Assembly (NCBI RefSeq): GCF_022899935.1
Contig: NZ_JALJCJ010000003.1
Location: forward strand, 656,332 to 720,331
Direction of reading: 5' to 3'
Length of the DNA: 64,000 nucleotides
Source of the DNA: Shinella curvata
Lineage (GTDB): Bacteria > Pseudomonadota > Alphaproteobacteria > Rhizobiales > Rhizobiaceae
Of this stretch, positions 55,575-64,000 are shown one piece after another. The notes under the pieces were generated by a model. It worked only from the letters and a program-made list of their open reading frames with translations. It was not told the DNA's origin and did not search any database. Both the position numbers and the translations under genes were made by a program. Numbering within the stretch: the first letter of the stretch is position 1; each line of letters opens with the position of its first letter.

Positions 55575-56399
55575 ATGGCAAATGGCTGGCAAGCGGAGCT
55601 TGAACTGTGGTTTGCGAACGCGCACGGTAAGACCCGGCTGATGCGCCGGCGCCATTGCGGCCCGCTCGCGGTTCAGCGCGCCTTTCATCCGGAAAAGGAC
55701 GGTTCGGCCCATGTCTATCTCCTGCATCCCCCGGGGGGCGTTGCGGGTGGTGACCGGCTGGAAATCGCCTGCCATCTTGCTCCGGAGGCCCGCGCCGTCA
55801 TCACGACACCCGGCGCCACGAAATTCTACCGCAGCGAAAACGGCTTGAGCACGCAGCGTCTCTCGATCGATATCGCGGCTGGCGGGGTTTGCGAAAATCT
55901 ACCGCAGGAGACGATCCTGTTTGCCGGCGCGGACGCCTCGCTCGCCACGCGCGTCAACCTTGCCGCGGATGCCGCCTATCTCGGCTGGGATCTCGTCAGC
56001 CTGGGCCGGCCGGCCGTCGGGGAGCGCTTCCTGACCGGACGCCTCCGCCAGCGCATCGAGATCTTTCGTGACGGCGAACCCATCTGGTTCGAGCAGATGG
56101 TGCTTTCGGGCGCGCCGGACGCGCTCGACACACCATTTGCTCTGGCAGGCCGCCCTATCGTGGGAACGATGGTCTATGCCGGACCGGCGCTCGAAAACAC
56201 CGTCGAGCGCATCCGCGACACCCTCGGCGAGGCCGCGCAGGGCGTCTTCTCGGTTAGCCAGCTCGAGCGGGTCATCGTATGCCGCTATCTCGGCGAACGC
56301 ATGTCGGAGGGCAAGGCGCTCTTCCTGCGGGCATGGAGCCTTCTTCGCGAAGGGGGCCTCAACAAGCCGGCCGTGGCTCCGCGCATCTGGGCAACGTGA
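55575..56399 (+). CDS. ureD: Urease accessory protein UreD
   Basis: This 274-residue UreD/UreH protein is the scaffold for urease activation with UreF and UreG. Family features are HPEKDGSAHVYLLHPPGGVAGGD (about 38-60), ITTPGATKFYRSE (about 76-88) and the ENLPQETILFAGADASLATRVNL segment. The ATG at 55575 is chosen because it begins the conserved MANGWQAELELWF start. It leads the ureD-ureA-ureB-ureC operon. Confidence 0.93.
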   Translation: MANGWQAELELWFANAHGKTRLMRRRHCGPLAVQRAFHPEKDGSAHVYLLHPPGGVAGGDRLEIACHLAPEARAVITTPGATKFYRSENGLSTQRLSIDIAAGGVCENLPQETILFAGADASLATRVNLAADAAYLGWDLVSLGRPAVGERFLTGRLRQRIEIFRDGEPIWFEQMVLSGAPDALDTPFALAGRPIVGTMVYAGPALENTVERIRDTLGEAAQGVFSVSQLERVIVCRYLGERMSEGKALFLRAWSLLREGGLNKPAVAPRIWAT

Positions 56400-56422
56400 A
56401 TTGAAACAACGAGGGTCGACCG

Positions 56423-56725
56423 ATGGAACTATTGCCGCGTGAGAAAGACAAACTGCTGATTTTCACCGCAGGGCTGCTTGCCGAGCGCCGCAAGGCGCGC
56501 GGCCTGAAGCTGAACTATCCGGAGGTGATCGCCTACATTTCCGCCGCCCTTCTGGAGGGCGCGCGCGAGGGGCGAACCGTGGCGGATCTCATGTCCTATG
56601 GCGCGACGCTTCTGACGCGCGACGACGTGATGGAAGGCGTTCCGGAAATGATCCACGACATCCAGGTCGAGGCGACGTTCCCGGACGGCACGAAGCTCGT
56701 CACCGTTCACAACCCTGTCCCGTAA
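56423..56725 (+). CDS. ureA: Urease gamma subunit
   Basis: This 100-residue protein is a structural subunit of the urease (UreABC)3. It begins [27 protein letters not shown] and carries the [21 protein letters not shown] segment and a C-terminal HNPVP, all standard for UreA. It lies 23 bp after ureD and 10 bp before ureB. Subunits are not fused, unlike in Helicobacter. Confidence 0.97.
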   Translation: MELLPREKDKLLIFTAGLLAERRKARGLKLNYPEVIAYISAALLEGAREGRTVADLMSYGATLLTRDDVMEGVPEMIHDIQVEATFPDGTKLVTVHNPVP

Positions 56726-56735
56726 GGAGAGCGCC

Positions 56736-57041
56736 ATGATTCCCGGTGAATACTTTATCGAGGATGGCTCCATAGAGCTGAACGAGGGACGGCAGACGAT
56801 CAAGGTCGATGTTGCCAACTCGGGCGACCGCCCCATTCAGGTCGGTTCGCACTATCATTTCTACGAAACGAACACCGCGTTGCTGTTCGATCGGGAAGCC
56901 ACGCGCGGCTTCCGCCTCAATATTCCCGCAGGAACGGCCGTCCGTTTCGAACCGGGCCAGGAACGCAGCGTGGAACTCGTTGCGCTTGACGGCAAGCGCG
57001 AAGTCTATGGCTTCAACGCCAAAGTCATGGGCAAGCTGTAG
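56736..57041 (+). CDS. ureB: Urease beta subunit
   Basis: This 101-residue structural subunit begins [19 protein letters not shown]. It shows the conserved [15 protein letters not shown] segment with its histidines (about 31-45), the [18 protein letters not shown] strand and the [12 protein letters not shown] end. It follows ureA directly (10 bp) and precedes ureC by 9 bp. Confidence 0.97.
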   Translation: MIPGEYFIEDGSIELNEGRQTIKVDVANSGDRPIQVGSHYHFYETNTALLFDREATRGFRLNIPAGTAVRFEPGQERSVELVALDGKREVYGFNAKVMGKL

Positions 57042-57050
57042 GAGGCACGG

Positions 57051-58754
57051 ATGACAACGATCACGAGACAAGCCTATTCCGACCTCTACGGCCCCACCAA
57101 GGGTGACCGCCTGCGGCTGGCGGACACCGAACTCATCATCGAAATCGAGGAAGACCGCACCGTCTATGGCGAGGAAGTCACCTTCGGCGGCGGCAAGGTG
57201 ATCCGTGACGGCATGGGCCAGAGCCAGCGCCCGGCGTCCGAAGTCGCCGACGTGGTCATAACCAACGTCATCATCCTCGACCACTGGGGCATCGTCAAAG
57301 CCGACATCGGCATCAAGAACGGCCGGATCACCGGTATCGGCAAGGCCGGCAACCCGGATATCCAGCCAGGCGTCAACATCGTCATCGGCGGCGGCACGGA
57401 TATCATCGCCGGCGAAGGCAAGATCATCACGGCCGGCGGCATCGACACCCATATCCACTTCATCGCGCCGCAGCAGGCCGAGGAAGCCCTGTCGAGCGGC
57501 ACGACGACACTGGTCGGCGGCGGCATGGGTCCGACCGTCGGCACGCTCGCGACGACCGTGACGGCCGGCCCTTGGGCCATTCATCGCATGCTCGAGGCCA
57601 TCGAGGCATTGCCGATCAATGTCGGTCTGCTCGGCAAGGGCAATGTCAGCCAGCCGGATCCCCTGCGCGAGCAGGTTCGCGCGGGTGTCGTCGGCCTGAA
57701 GCTGCACGAGGACTGGGGCACCACGCCCGCAGCCATCGACAACTGCCTGACCGTCGCCGACGAGATGGACATCCAGGTCGCGCTGCACTCCGACACGCTC
57801 AACGAGAGCGGCTTCGTGCGCGACACCTTCGCCGCCATGAAGGGCCGCACGATCCACAGCTTCCACACGGAAGGTGCTGGCGGCGGCCATGCCCCCGACA
57901 TCATCACGGCGGCGGGCGAAGAGAACATCCTGCCTGCCTCGACCAACCCGACGCGGCCCTACACCATCAACACGGTCGACGAACATCTCGACATGCTGAT
58001 GGTCTGCCACCATCTAAGCCCGAGCATCCCGGAGGATGTCGCCTTCGCCGAATCGCGCATCCGCCGCGAGACGATCGCCGCGGAAGACATCCTGCACGAT
58101 CTCGGCGTCTTCTCGATGATGTCGTCGGACTCGCAGGCCATGGGCCGTATCGGCGAGACGACGACGCGTTGCTGGCAAACCGCCCACAAGATGAAGGTGC
58201 AGCGCGGCCCGCTGCCGGAAGACAGCAGCCGCAACGACAACTTCCGCGTCAAGCGCTATGTCGCCAAATATACGATCAACCCGGCTTTGACCCATGGCTT
58301 CGCCCATGAGATCGGTTCCATCCAGGTCGGCAAGCGCGCGGACCTCGTGCTCTGGAAACCCGCCTTCTTCGGCGTCAAGCCGCAGCTCGTAATGATCGGC
58401 GGCATGATCGCTATGGCCCCGATGGGCGATCCGAATGCCTCCATCTCCACGCCGCAGCCAGTGCATTACCGGCCGATGTACGGCGTGCTCGGCCGCGCGC
58501 TGGGTTCGACCGGCGTTACCTTCGTCTCTCAGGCGGCACTCGATGACGGCATCGGGGAGAAGCTGAAGCTCACCAAGCAGCTCTCCGCGGTCAAGGGTAC
58601 GCGCACGGTGCGCAAGAAGGACATGATCCACAACAGCCGCACACCCAAGCTGGAAGTCGATCCCCAGACCTACAATGTGCGCGTCGACGGCGAGCTGATC
58701 ACCTGCGAGCCGGCGGACGTTCTACCGATGGCGCAACGTTACTTCCTGTTCTGA
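57051..58754 (+). CDS. ureC: Urease alpha (catalytic) subunit
   Basis: This 567-residue catalytic subunit hydrolyses urea to ammonia and carbamate at a dinuclear nickel centre. All key residues are present at their canonical numbers: His134 and His136, the carbamylated Lys217, His219, His246, His272, the flap Cys319-His320, and Asp360. It is a full-length, apparently functional enzyme and the last structural gene, with a hairpin terminator 16 bp downstream. Confidence 0.98.
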   Translation: MTTITRQAYSDLYGPTKGDRLRLADTELIIEIEEDRTVYGEEVTFGGGKVIRDGMGQSQRPASEVADVVITNVIILDHWGIVKADIGIKNGRITGIGKAGNPDIQPGVNIVIGGGTDIIAGEGKIITAGGIDTHIHFIAPQQAEEALSSGTTTLVGGGMGPTVGTLATTVTAGPWAIHRMLEAIEALPINVGLLGKGNVSQPDPLREQVRAGVVGLKLHEDWGTTPAAIDNCLTVADEMDIQVALHSDTLNESGFVRDTFAAMKGRTIHSFHTEGAGGGHAPDIITAAGEENILPASTNPTRPYTINTVDEHLDMLMVCHHLSPSIPEDVAFAESRIRRETIAAEDILHDLGVFSMMSSDSQAMGRIGETTTRCWQTAHKMKVQRGPLPEDSSRNDNFRVKRYVAKYTINPALTHGFAHEIGSIQVGKRADLVLWKPAFFGVKPQLVMIGGMIAMAPMGDPNASISTPQPVHYRPMYGVLGRALGSTGVTFVSQAALDDGIGEKLKLTKQLSAVKGTRTVRKKDMIHNSRTPKLEVDPQTYNVRVDGELITCEPADVLPMAQRYFLF

Positions 58755-58770
58755 TCCCTTTGTAAACACG

Positions 58771-58794
58771 CCGGGCGCCGCAAGCGCCCGGTTT
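58771..58794 (+). terminator. Terminator/attenuator after ureC
   Basis: A perfect 8-bp GC stem (58771-58778 with 58784-58791) has a 5-base loop and a short T-tail. It lies between ureC and the urea transporter, so it may only partly stop transcription. Confidence 0.7.
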
Positions 58795-58820
58795 CGTCCC
58801 TTCGAGCGAGAGCGCGACGC

Positions 58821-59837
58821 ATGCAGACGAACCGTTTCCAGGACCATCCCTCCCTTTCCTTCGTCGACTGGTGCCTGCGCGGCATCGGACAGGTCGTGTT
58901 CCAGAACAATCCGCTCTCCGGCCTGGTGATTCTGGGCGCGCTGGCGTTCAATTCGTGGATTTATGCGGCGATCTGTGTCGTCGGCGTGGTGGCGGCCACC
59001 GGAACGGCCGTGCTGCTGAAGGCAGACAGGGCGCTCGTCCGCGATGGCCTGTTCGGCTTCAATGGCGTCCTCGTCGCCCTTGCGCTCATTGCCTTCACCA
59101 GCGAGAATTTCCGCACCGGTGCCGTGCCGTCGCCGGCCATGCTCGTCTATCTCGTCTGCGGCGCAGCGTTCAGCAGCATGGCTTTCGCCAGCATCGCCAA
59201 TGTGCTTGCGCCCTACAAGACGGCCGCGCTGACGGCACCCTTCGTGCTCGTCGGCTGGCTGTTTCTCTTCGCCGTCCTGAAATTCGACGCTATCGATGCC
59301 GGCCCTATGGCCAAGCCGATCTCGCCGGAGCAGTTCTCCGACGCAGTCCCCTATGTCGTCGCAACCTGGTACGAAGGCATCGGCACGTCCATCGGCCAGA
59401 TATTCTTCCAGGACAACTGGATCACCGGTTATCTCATCCTCGTCGGCATCGCCGTCAATTCGCGTGCCGGCGCCCTCATGGGCCTTATCGGCGCCATCGT
59501 CGGTACTGCTGTTGCGGCCATTTACGGCGGCCCGGAAGGCGCGGTCCGCGACGGCCTTTTCGGCTACAATTCGGCCCTGACGGCCATGGCGCTCGGCGGC
59601 GTGTTCCTCGCCCTCACCTGGCAGAGCTTCTTCTATGCCGTCTTCGGAGCCGTCATAGCGAGCTGGCTCTGGGCCTCCATCGCGATCTTCCTGACGCCGA
59701 TCAGCATGCCGGTGCTCACCTCCAGCTTCGTCCTCGTCACCTGGCTCATGCTGCTGGGACAGGGCACGTTCAAGGCGCTGGCGCCCCCGGCGACACCGGA
59801 GGAAGACCGTACCCCTGTATCGAGCAAGCCATCCTGA
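58821..59837 (+). CDS. UT-family urea transporter
   Basis: This 338-residue inner-membrane protein has two homologous halves, each with a LVRDGLFGFNGVLVALAL- or AVRDGLFGYNSALTAMAL-like motif (about 72-89 and 243-260). These are the selectivity-filter-forming regions of UT urea channels. It would admit external urea to the urease. It follows ureC by 66 bp, with an intervening hairpin. The residues before about 290 carry about 10 hydrophobic segments, and the last 30 residues are a polar tail. Confidence 0.92.
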   Translation: MQTNRFQDHPSLSFVDWCLRGIGQVVFQNNPLSGLVILGALAFNSWIYAAICVVGVVAATGTAVLLKADRALVRDGLFGFNGVLVALALIAFTSENFRTGAVPSPAMLVYLVCGAAFSSMAFASIANVLAPYKTAALTAPFVLVGWLFLFAVLKFDAIDAGPMAKPISPEQFSDAVPYVVATWYEGIGTSIGQIFFQDNWITGYLILVGIAVNSRAGALMGLIGAIVGTAVAAIYGGPEGAVRDGLFGYNSALTAMALGGVFLALTWQSFFYAVFGAVIASWLWASIAIFLTPISMPVLTSSFVLVTWLMLLGQGTFKALAPPATPEEDRTPVSSKPS

Positions 59838-59934
59838 CCGCCTCGTTCCCAGTAACCACCGGAAGGAGGCCGCCTTTGCCCCATCACCCATCCTGCACGA
59901 CCATGCCTGATATTCTCAGCAACCTTTTTTCATC

Positions 59935-61611
59935 ATGCTGACATTCGTGAAGCGGCAGATCCTGATCGGCGGCGTCCTGCGGTTCCTGCGGTCCTTGTCG
60001 GCCGGCGGCGTCGTGCTCGGAACGATCTTCTTCGCGGCCTCCCTGACGCCGACGCTCATTCCGCGAACCTTTCTCCTGCAGGGCGCCCTTTCCGGCGCGT
60101 GTTTCGCCATCGGCTATGCGATAGGCGTCGGCTGGCGCTGGCTCTGGCGCTACATGCAGCTGCCCGAGCCGCGCGGCGGCATGGAGCGGGGGCTCAAGAT
60201 CGTGATCCTCGGTCTTTGCCTCATTCTGGCCGTCACATTCCTGGGCAGGACGACCGAATGGCAGAACTCGATCCATGCGCTGATGGAGATGGAGCCCGTC
60301 GGCAGCGCCCATCCCATCGAAATCAGCCTGATCGCCGTACTGACATTCGTGGCTCTCGTGCTGCTCGGCCGCCTGTTCCTCCTCGTCATCCGCCTGGTTT
60401 CGCAGGGCGCAGACCGCCTCATGCCGCCGCGGGTTTCGCGCGTGATCGGCTTTGCGGTCGGAATCGCGCTCTTCTGGTCCATCGCAAACGGCCTGCTGGT
60501 TCGCTACGCCCTTTATCTGGCGGATTCGTCCTTCGCCACCTTCGACGCGCTTTTCGAGCCGGATCAGGAGCGCCCCACATCGCCGCTGAAGACAGGCAGT
60601 GCCGCCTCGCTTCTCGCCTGGGAGGAGCTTGGAAGAACCGGGCGACGCTTCGTGTCCTCCGGCCCAGATGTCGAGAAGATCGCCGCCGTCACAGGCAAGC
60701 CGGCGCTGGAACCCATCCGGGTCTATGCAAGTCTGCGCGCCGGCGACACGGCCGGCGCGCGGGCGAAACGCGCACTCGACGAACTGAAGCGCGTCGGCGG
60801 CTTCGAGCGTTCGGTTCTCGTCGTGATCACGCCGACAGGAACGGGCTGGGTCGATCCTGCGGCGATCGACACGGCCGAATATCTCCACCACGGCGATATC
60901 GCCAGCGTGGCACTCCAGTATTCCTATCTCTCCAGCCCGCTGTCGCTGCTGGTCGAACCCGATTACGGCATGGAAGCGGCCCAGGCGCTGTTCGCCGAGG
61001 TCTATGCATATTGGTCGAGCCTGCCGCGCGAGCATCGGCCGAAACTCTACCTGCATGGTCTCAGCCTTGGCGCCCTGAATTCCGAACGCTCCACCGACGT
61101 TTTCGAAATCCTCGGCGATCCGATCGATGGAGCCCTCTGGAGCGGACCACCCTTTGCGAGCCGCATCTGGCGCCAGGTCACGCAGGCGCGCAACGCGGGC
61201 TCACCCGCCTGGCTACCGGAATTCCGCAACGGCGCGACCTTCCGTTTCATGAACCAGAACGGCCCGACGGTGTCCACCCAAACGCCCTGGGGGCGCATGC
61301 GCATCGTCTATCTGCAATATGCCAGCGATGCGATCACCTTCTTCGACTACCGCGATCTCTATCGCCGGCCCGACTGGATGAATGCGCCGCGCGGGCCGGA
61401 TGTATCCCCCCACCTGCAATGGTTTCCCATCGTGACCATGCTGCAGCTCGCCGTCGACATGGCGGTCGCCAACGGCACGCCCATGGGCTATGGCCACGTC
61501 TTCGCGCCGGAACACTATCTCACGGCCTGGCTGGCCGTCACCGATCCGCCGGGATGGGCGCCGGAAGACATCGACAGGCTCGCGCAGTATCTCGCCGAGC
61601 GGAGCCGATAG
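59935..61611 (+). CDS. Membrane-anchored alpha/beta-hydrolase (Abhydrolase_9 type)
   Basis: This 558-residue protein has an N-terminal membrane part with about four to five hydrophobic segments (about 10-190). A catalytic alpha/beta domain follows, with the nucleophile elbow LYLHGLSLGALNSE (about 370-383, GLSLG with Ser), LWSGPPF and a late GHVFAPEHY His. This is the two-part Pfam pattern Abhydrolase_9 plus its N-terminal domain. Function is unknown. The start has no good ribosome site. It is not clearly in an operon with the urea transporter, 97 bp away. Confidence 0.85.
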   Translation: MLTFVKRQILIGGVLRFLRSLSAGGVVLGTIFFAASLTPTLIPRTFLLQGALSGACFAIGYAIGVGWRWLWRYMQLPEPRGGMERGLKIVILGLCLILAVTFLGRTTEWQNSIHALMEMEPVGSAHPIEISLIAVLTFVALVLLGRLFLLVIRLVSQGADRLMPPRVSRVIGFAVGIALFWSIANGLLVRYALYLADSSFATFDALFEPDQERPTSPLKTGSAASLLAWEELGRTGRRFVSSGPDVEKIAAVTGKPALEPIRVYASLRAGDTAGARAKRALDELKRVGGFERSVLVVITPTGTGWVDPAAIDTAEYLHHGDIASVALQYSYLSSPLSLLVEPDYGMEAAQALFAEVYAYWSSLPREHRPKLYLHGLSLGALNSERSTDVFEILGDPIDGALWSGPPFASRIWRQVTQARNAGSPAWLPEFRNGATFRFMNQNGPTVSTQTPWGRMRIVYLQYASDAITFFDYRDLYRRPDWMNAPRGPDVSPHLQWFPIVTMLQLAVDMAVANGTPMGYGHVFAPEHYLTAWLAVTDPPGWAPEDIDRLAQYLAERSR

Positions 61612-62029
61612 CCGGCGAAAGAGGTTCCACCGGTATGCCCAAGCTTGCGGCGTGTCGCAACCAGGAAGAGCTACAGGGCCAGCCAGGCCGGTCCAGCTTG
61701 GCAAGACCATCGACATGAATCAAGGCGCGCGACGTGAAGATCATCTTCTCCGACCTGAATTTTCGCTTGAGCAGGCATCGCGCTCAACTGTCTGCACAAC
61801 CGCACCAGCCGTCGGCCTATACGCTGTTCAGCTCGTCGCGAACATCGGAGATCAAGCTTTTCCATCAGGCCTGCGGTGCCGGCGGATGCCCTTCAGAACA
61901 ACATCTCACCCCGCTACCAACGTATAACAACCAGACAATCAGGAGAGCGCGCCACACTTGCAGTCGGGATCCATCTCGCTATACGTTGGTCTTTTACATT
62001 ATCGGATAGTGTCTTCTTTTCAGGGCTGC
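61612..62029. other. Intergenic region, lower G+C
   Basis: This 418-bp stretch has less G+C than its left neighbours. It contains a GTG-started 91-codon frame (61734-62009) without recognisable similarity, and no good ribosome site. I see no RNA gene, repeat or IS end. It probably holds the promoter of the regulator at 62030. Confidence 0.5.
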
Positions 62030-63631
62030 ATGATGATTAAGGCGGGTGGTTTCCGGTATGGAGACCTTGTTCTTGACGAAACCTGCCTTTCTGGCAGCTG
62101 CAATGGAAAGCCGGTACACTTTACAAAGAGTGAGCGCGCGTTGCTGCTCGCCTTTTGCAGGAACCCGCGCCGTCTCCTGTCGCGTAACCGGCTGCTTGAC
62201 GAAATCGCCTCATCCGACGCTGGCCCATCCGAACGGAATATCGACTTTCTGATCAGCCGGCTGAGGGCCAAGCTTGGCGACAATGCAAGATCGCCGACCT
62301 ATATCGCCACCCAATATGGTGAGGGCTATCTCTGGATCGCAGAACCAGGACAGGCGGCGGTCAGGCCGATGAACGCTTATCTTGCAATCCTGTCCGCCTT
62401 GCCGCATTGCGGCACCCTGCCACGACTGAATGTCGGCGCATTCCTGGCACAGTTGTGCGAGGCGATTGCCGAAGGTCTCGGCCCGCACAGAGTGGTGCGG
62501 GTGATCGAGCAGGGCCAGGACCATGCCGATTTCTCGCCGCGGTATTCTCTTCGGGTGAGCATTCACGGCTATCAGGAGCAGATGACCTGTACGGCGACGC
62601 TGCAGGAAATGCCATCGCGCCGGATCGTGAAGGCATTTTCCGCCCAAGGCTATGCGGGCGCCCGCGCGGCAATAGACTCATTTGTTTCCAGGCTTTCAAA
62701 CGATGTCATCGCCCATCTTCGTTCTCTCCTGACAAGCAGGACCACAGGTCTGGGCGTTCCCGAGGAGCTGTCACTGGAAGAGCGCCTTTGGAACGCATCC
62801 GACCGTCTGACAACCGGCTCCTATCAGATGTGGCTCGCCAAAGGCCAGCAACTGAGCGCCGATCGCGTCTCGGACCCGTCCATCGATACCGCGCTGCAAT
62901 GGTGCATGCATCTGTTTTCGCGCCTTGCCCTCGCAAATCCATTCAGTCGGTTCGATTTCGATGAGCGACGCCGGATTGAAAACGAGATGGAGGCGATCGC
63001 ACTGCAAGGCATGCCCCTTGTGGAGGGCAACCCGGTACAGATGCTTGCGGTGGCCAAATTGCTGTATTTCGTCAATCGCGGCCATCTGGAGCTGGCGTTG
63101 GACATCGCGGAACGAGCTTCTGACCAGATGGCGAGCTCTCCAGCACCTCTCCCCTTGCTTGCCCAGATTCACAGCGCTCTGGGACAATCGGAAGAAGCGA
63201 TCGTCTTGTTGGATCGCGGCATCGAAGTTGCCTCGTCGAACATCGAATTCCTCAACCATCTGCGCGTCCTGAAATGCATTGCCTTGCTTGCTGCCGGTGA
63301 TAGTGGCAGTGCCGCCCGCATCATCGCCTCTATCGATGACCTGGGCGATCACTGCCCACCGGATACCGCGGTGGCAATTCGCCTGATGGCGGCACCCACC
63401 GAGCGAAAACTGCCTGAGGCCCTGGCCAATGCACTGGTTGCGGCAGGGCCCGACGGGGCGGCGAGTGCTCTCGAATACCTATATTTCACCTCCGCCCGTC
63501 AGCATGCATCACCAGTCGCGGTCGCAAATCTCATGCGAGGCTTTACGTTCCACGTCACGACTGTCCACGGAGAGTCGGCAGTGCCTGCCTTCCTGCGTTC
63601 TGATCACCCGATCAGCCAGACGTCCGGCTGA
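62030..63631 (+). CDS. OmpR/CadC-type winged-helix regulator with TPR-like C-terminal region
   Basis: This 533-residue protein has an N-terminal OmpR/HilA-like winged helix (about 1-103), with FTKSERALLLAFCRNP, RNIDFLISRLRAKLGD and the YIATQYGEGYLW wing. There is no receiver domain and no transmembrane helix, so it resembles HilA-class cytoplasmic regulators. Residues about 230-530 are helical repeats resembling TPR or BTAD (LAKGQQLSADRVSDPS; LPLLAQIHSALGQSEEAIVLLDRGIEV). No sensor ligand is evident. The start at 62030 has AGGG five bases upstream. Base composition is lower in G+C than the left neighbours. No obvious target gene is beside it. Confidence 0.75.
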   Translation: MMIKAGGFRYGDLVLDETCLSGSCNGKPVHFTKSERALLLAFCRNPRRLLSRNRLLDEIASSDAGPSERNIDFLISRLRAKLGDNARSPTYIATQYGEGYLWIAEPGQAAVRPMNAYLAILSALPHCGTLPRLNVGAFLAQLCEAIAEGLGPHRVVRVIEQGQDHADFSPRYSLRVSIHGYQEQMTCTATLQEMPSRRIVKAFSAQGYAGARAAIDSFVSRLSNDVIAHLRSLLTSRTTGLGVPEELSLEERLWNASDRLTTGSYQMWLAKGQQLSADRVSDPSIDTALQWCMHLFSRLALANPFSRFDFDERRRIENEMEAIALQGMPLVEGNPVQMLAVAKLLYFVNRGHLELALDIAERASDQMASSPAPLPLLAQIHSALGQSEEAIVLLDRGIEVASSNIEFLNHLRVLKCIALLAAGDSGSAARIIASIDDLGDHCPPDTAVAIRLMAAPTERKLPEALANALVAAGPDGAASALEYLYFTSARQHASPVAVANLMRGFTFHVTTVHGESAVPAFLRSDHPISQTSG

Positions 63632-64000
63632 TGTGGCGATCCATCGCGCGATGGCACCATGGCTACGAGATCGTAGAGAAGTGGAGGAAGCACGTATCTC
63701 CGCCCCGTGAGCATCGAGAATGAGCTTATGCTGACCGTGAGGGCGACCTATCGGTCATCGGCTACGTCCTGGTGGTACCTATCGATCGGCTGCGCCGTTG
63801 TGTCCGAAGCAGGCGCGTCAGCTTTTCGAGCCTACCCGAGAAGCCGTCCAGGGAGACTGCTCGCGTACCGCTACGACTGCCGGTGCTGCTCACCTCCAAT
63901 TTGATTTGTCTGGCATGGTGGCCCGGCGCGGCTTGAGGGTTTTGGGTTGTATTTCCGGCGGGCTGTTTGTGTGCTGGCGCGCTTAGTTTAAGCTTTTTAA
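63632..64000. other. Right-end region without a recognised gene
   Basis: This 369-bp stretch to the window edge contains only short frames with basic, compositionally odd translations (such as 63707-63904), none with a good ribosome site or a family match. It could contain decayed DNA, an intergenic region, or the start of a gene beyond the edge. Confidence 0.4.

Noticed and set aside
61734..62009. 91-codon frame with GTG start before the HilA-like regulator
   Set aside because: No ribosome site, no recognisable domain, and an irregular, polar translation; treated as intergenic.
63632..64000. Possible transposase remnant at the right edge
   Set aside because: Short basic frames recall decayed mobile DNA, but no IS motif, terminal inverted repeat or catalytic triad could be identified.

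Overview
The window looks like a chromosomal or chromid segment of a Rhizobiaceae-type alphaproteobacterium (Rhizobium/Agrobacterium/Shinella/Ensifer kind). This rests on high G+C, dense short operons with ATGA stop/start overlaps, a PuuD-type urate hydroxylase, rhizobial-style intergenic palindromes, and paralogues typical of the family (DUF1839, DUF2793, BOF, HdeD-like). No organism name can be fixed from the sequence alone. I see no tRNA, rRNA, CRISPR array, recognisable insertion sequence or att site.

Layout. 1-7.3 kb: edge of a surface-carbohydrate locus (partial DUF1839, GH2 beta-mannosidase-like enzyme, convergent GT2 / flippase / tandem alpha/beta-hydrolase operon). 7.4-9.5 kb: small orphan gene, YigZ, 1-Cys peroxiredoxin, a triple palindromic repeat and a strong terminator. 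9.5-15.4 kb: glyoxylate salvage (gcl, hyi, glxR, ttuD) with a divergent IclR regulator. 15.5-30 kb: purine catabolism (guaD, puuD, LysR regulator, xdhA-B-C, uraH, a PuuE-UraD fusion, alc, allA) plus an NCS2 purine permease with a structured leader. 30-33.6 kb: YbaK, a lone phage-type DUF2793 protein, a short FabI and a VIT-type metal transporter. 33.6-39.1 kb: a nikABCDE-type importer divergent from nikR. 39-49.8 kb: envelope and stress genes, a GntP permease, an isolated ureF, and a large beta-helix-like membrane protein. 49.9-54.8 kb: RND efflux pair with a YqhA protein. 54.8-59.8 kb: ureG divergent from ureDABC and a UT-family urea transporter. 59.9-64 kb: a membrane alpha/beta-hydrolase, then a compositionally different right end with a CadC/HilA-like winged-helix regulator.

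How it fits together. The central 50 kb encodes nearly every step from purine uptake to central metabolism. The route is guanine -> xanthine (GuaD) -> urate (XdhABC) -> 5-hydroxyisourate (PuuD) -> OHCU (UraH) -> S-allantoin (UraD half) -> allantoate (PuuE half) -> ureidoglycolate + urea (Alc) -> glyoxylate + urea (AllA). Glyoxylate then goes to tartronate semialdehyde (Gcl), glycerate (GlxR) and phosphoglycerate (TtuD). The urea is hydrolysed by the urease encoded here, whose nickel would come through the NikR-controlled importer. UreE is the one standard urease accessory protein not seen in the window.

Most unusual points: the scattered urease accessory genes, the structured leader of the purine permease, short inverted or direct repeats in three divergent promoters, a 38-codon ORF coupled to a lipoprotein hydrolase, a tandem alpha/beta-hydrolase with non-serine nucleophile elbows, and the orphan beta-helix/membrane and tail-fibre-like proteins. 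I did not find a convincing wholly new multi-gene system.
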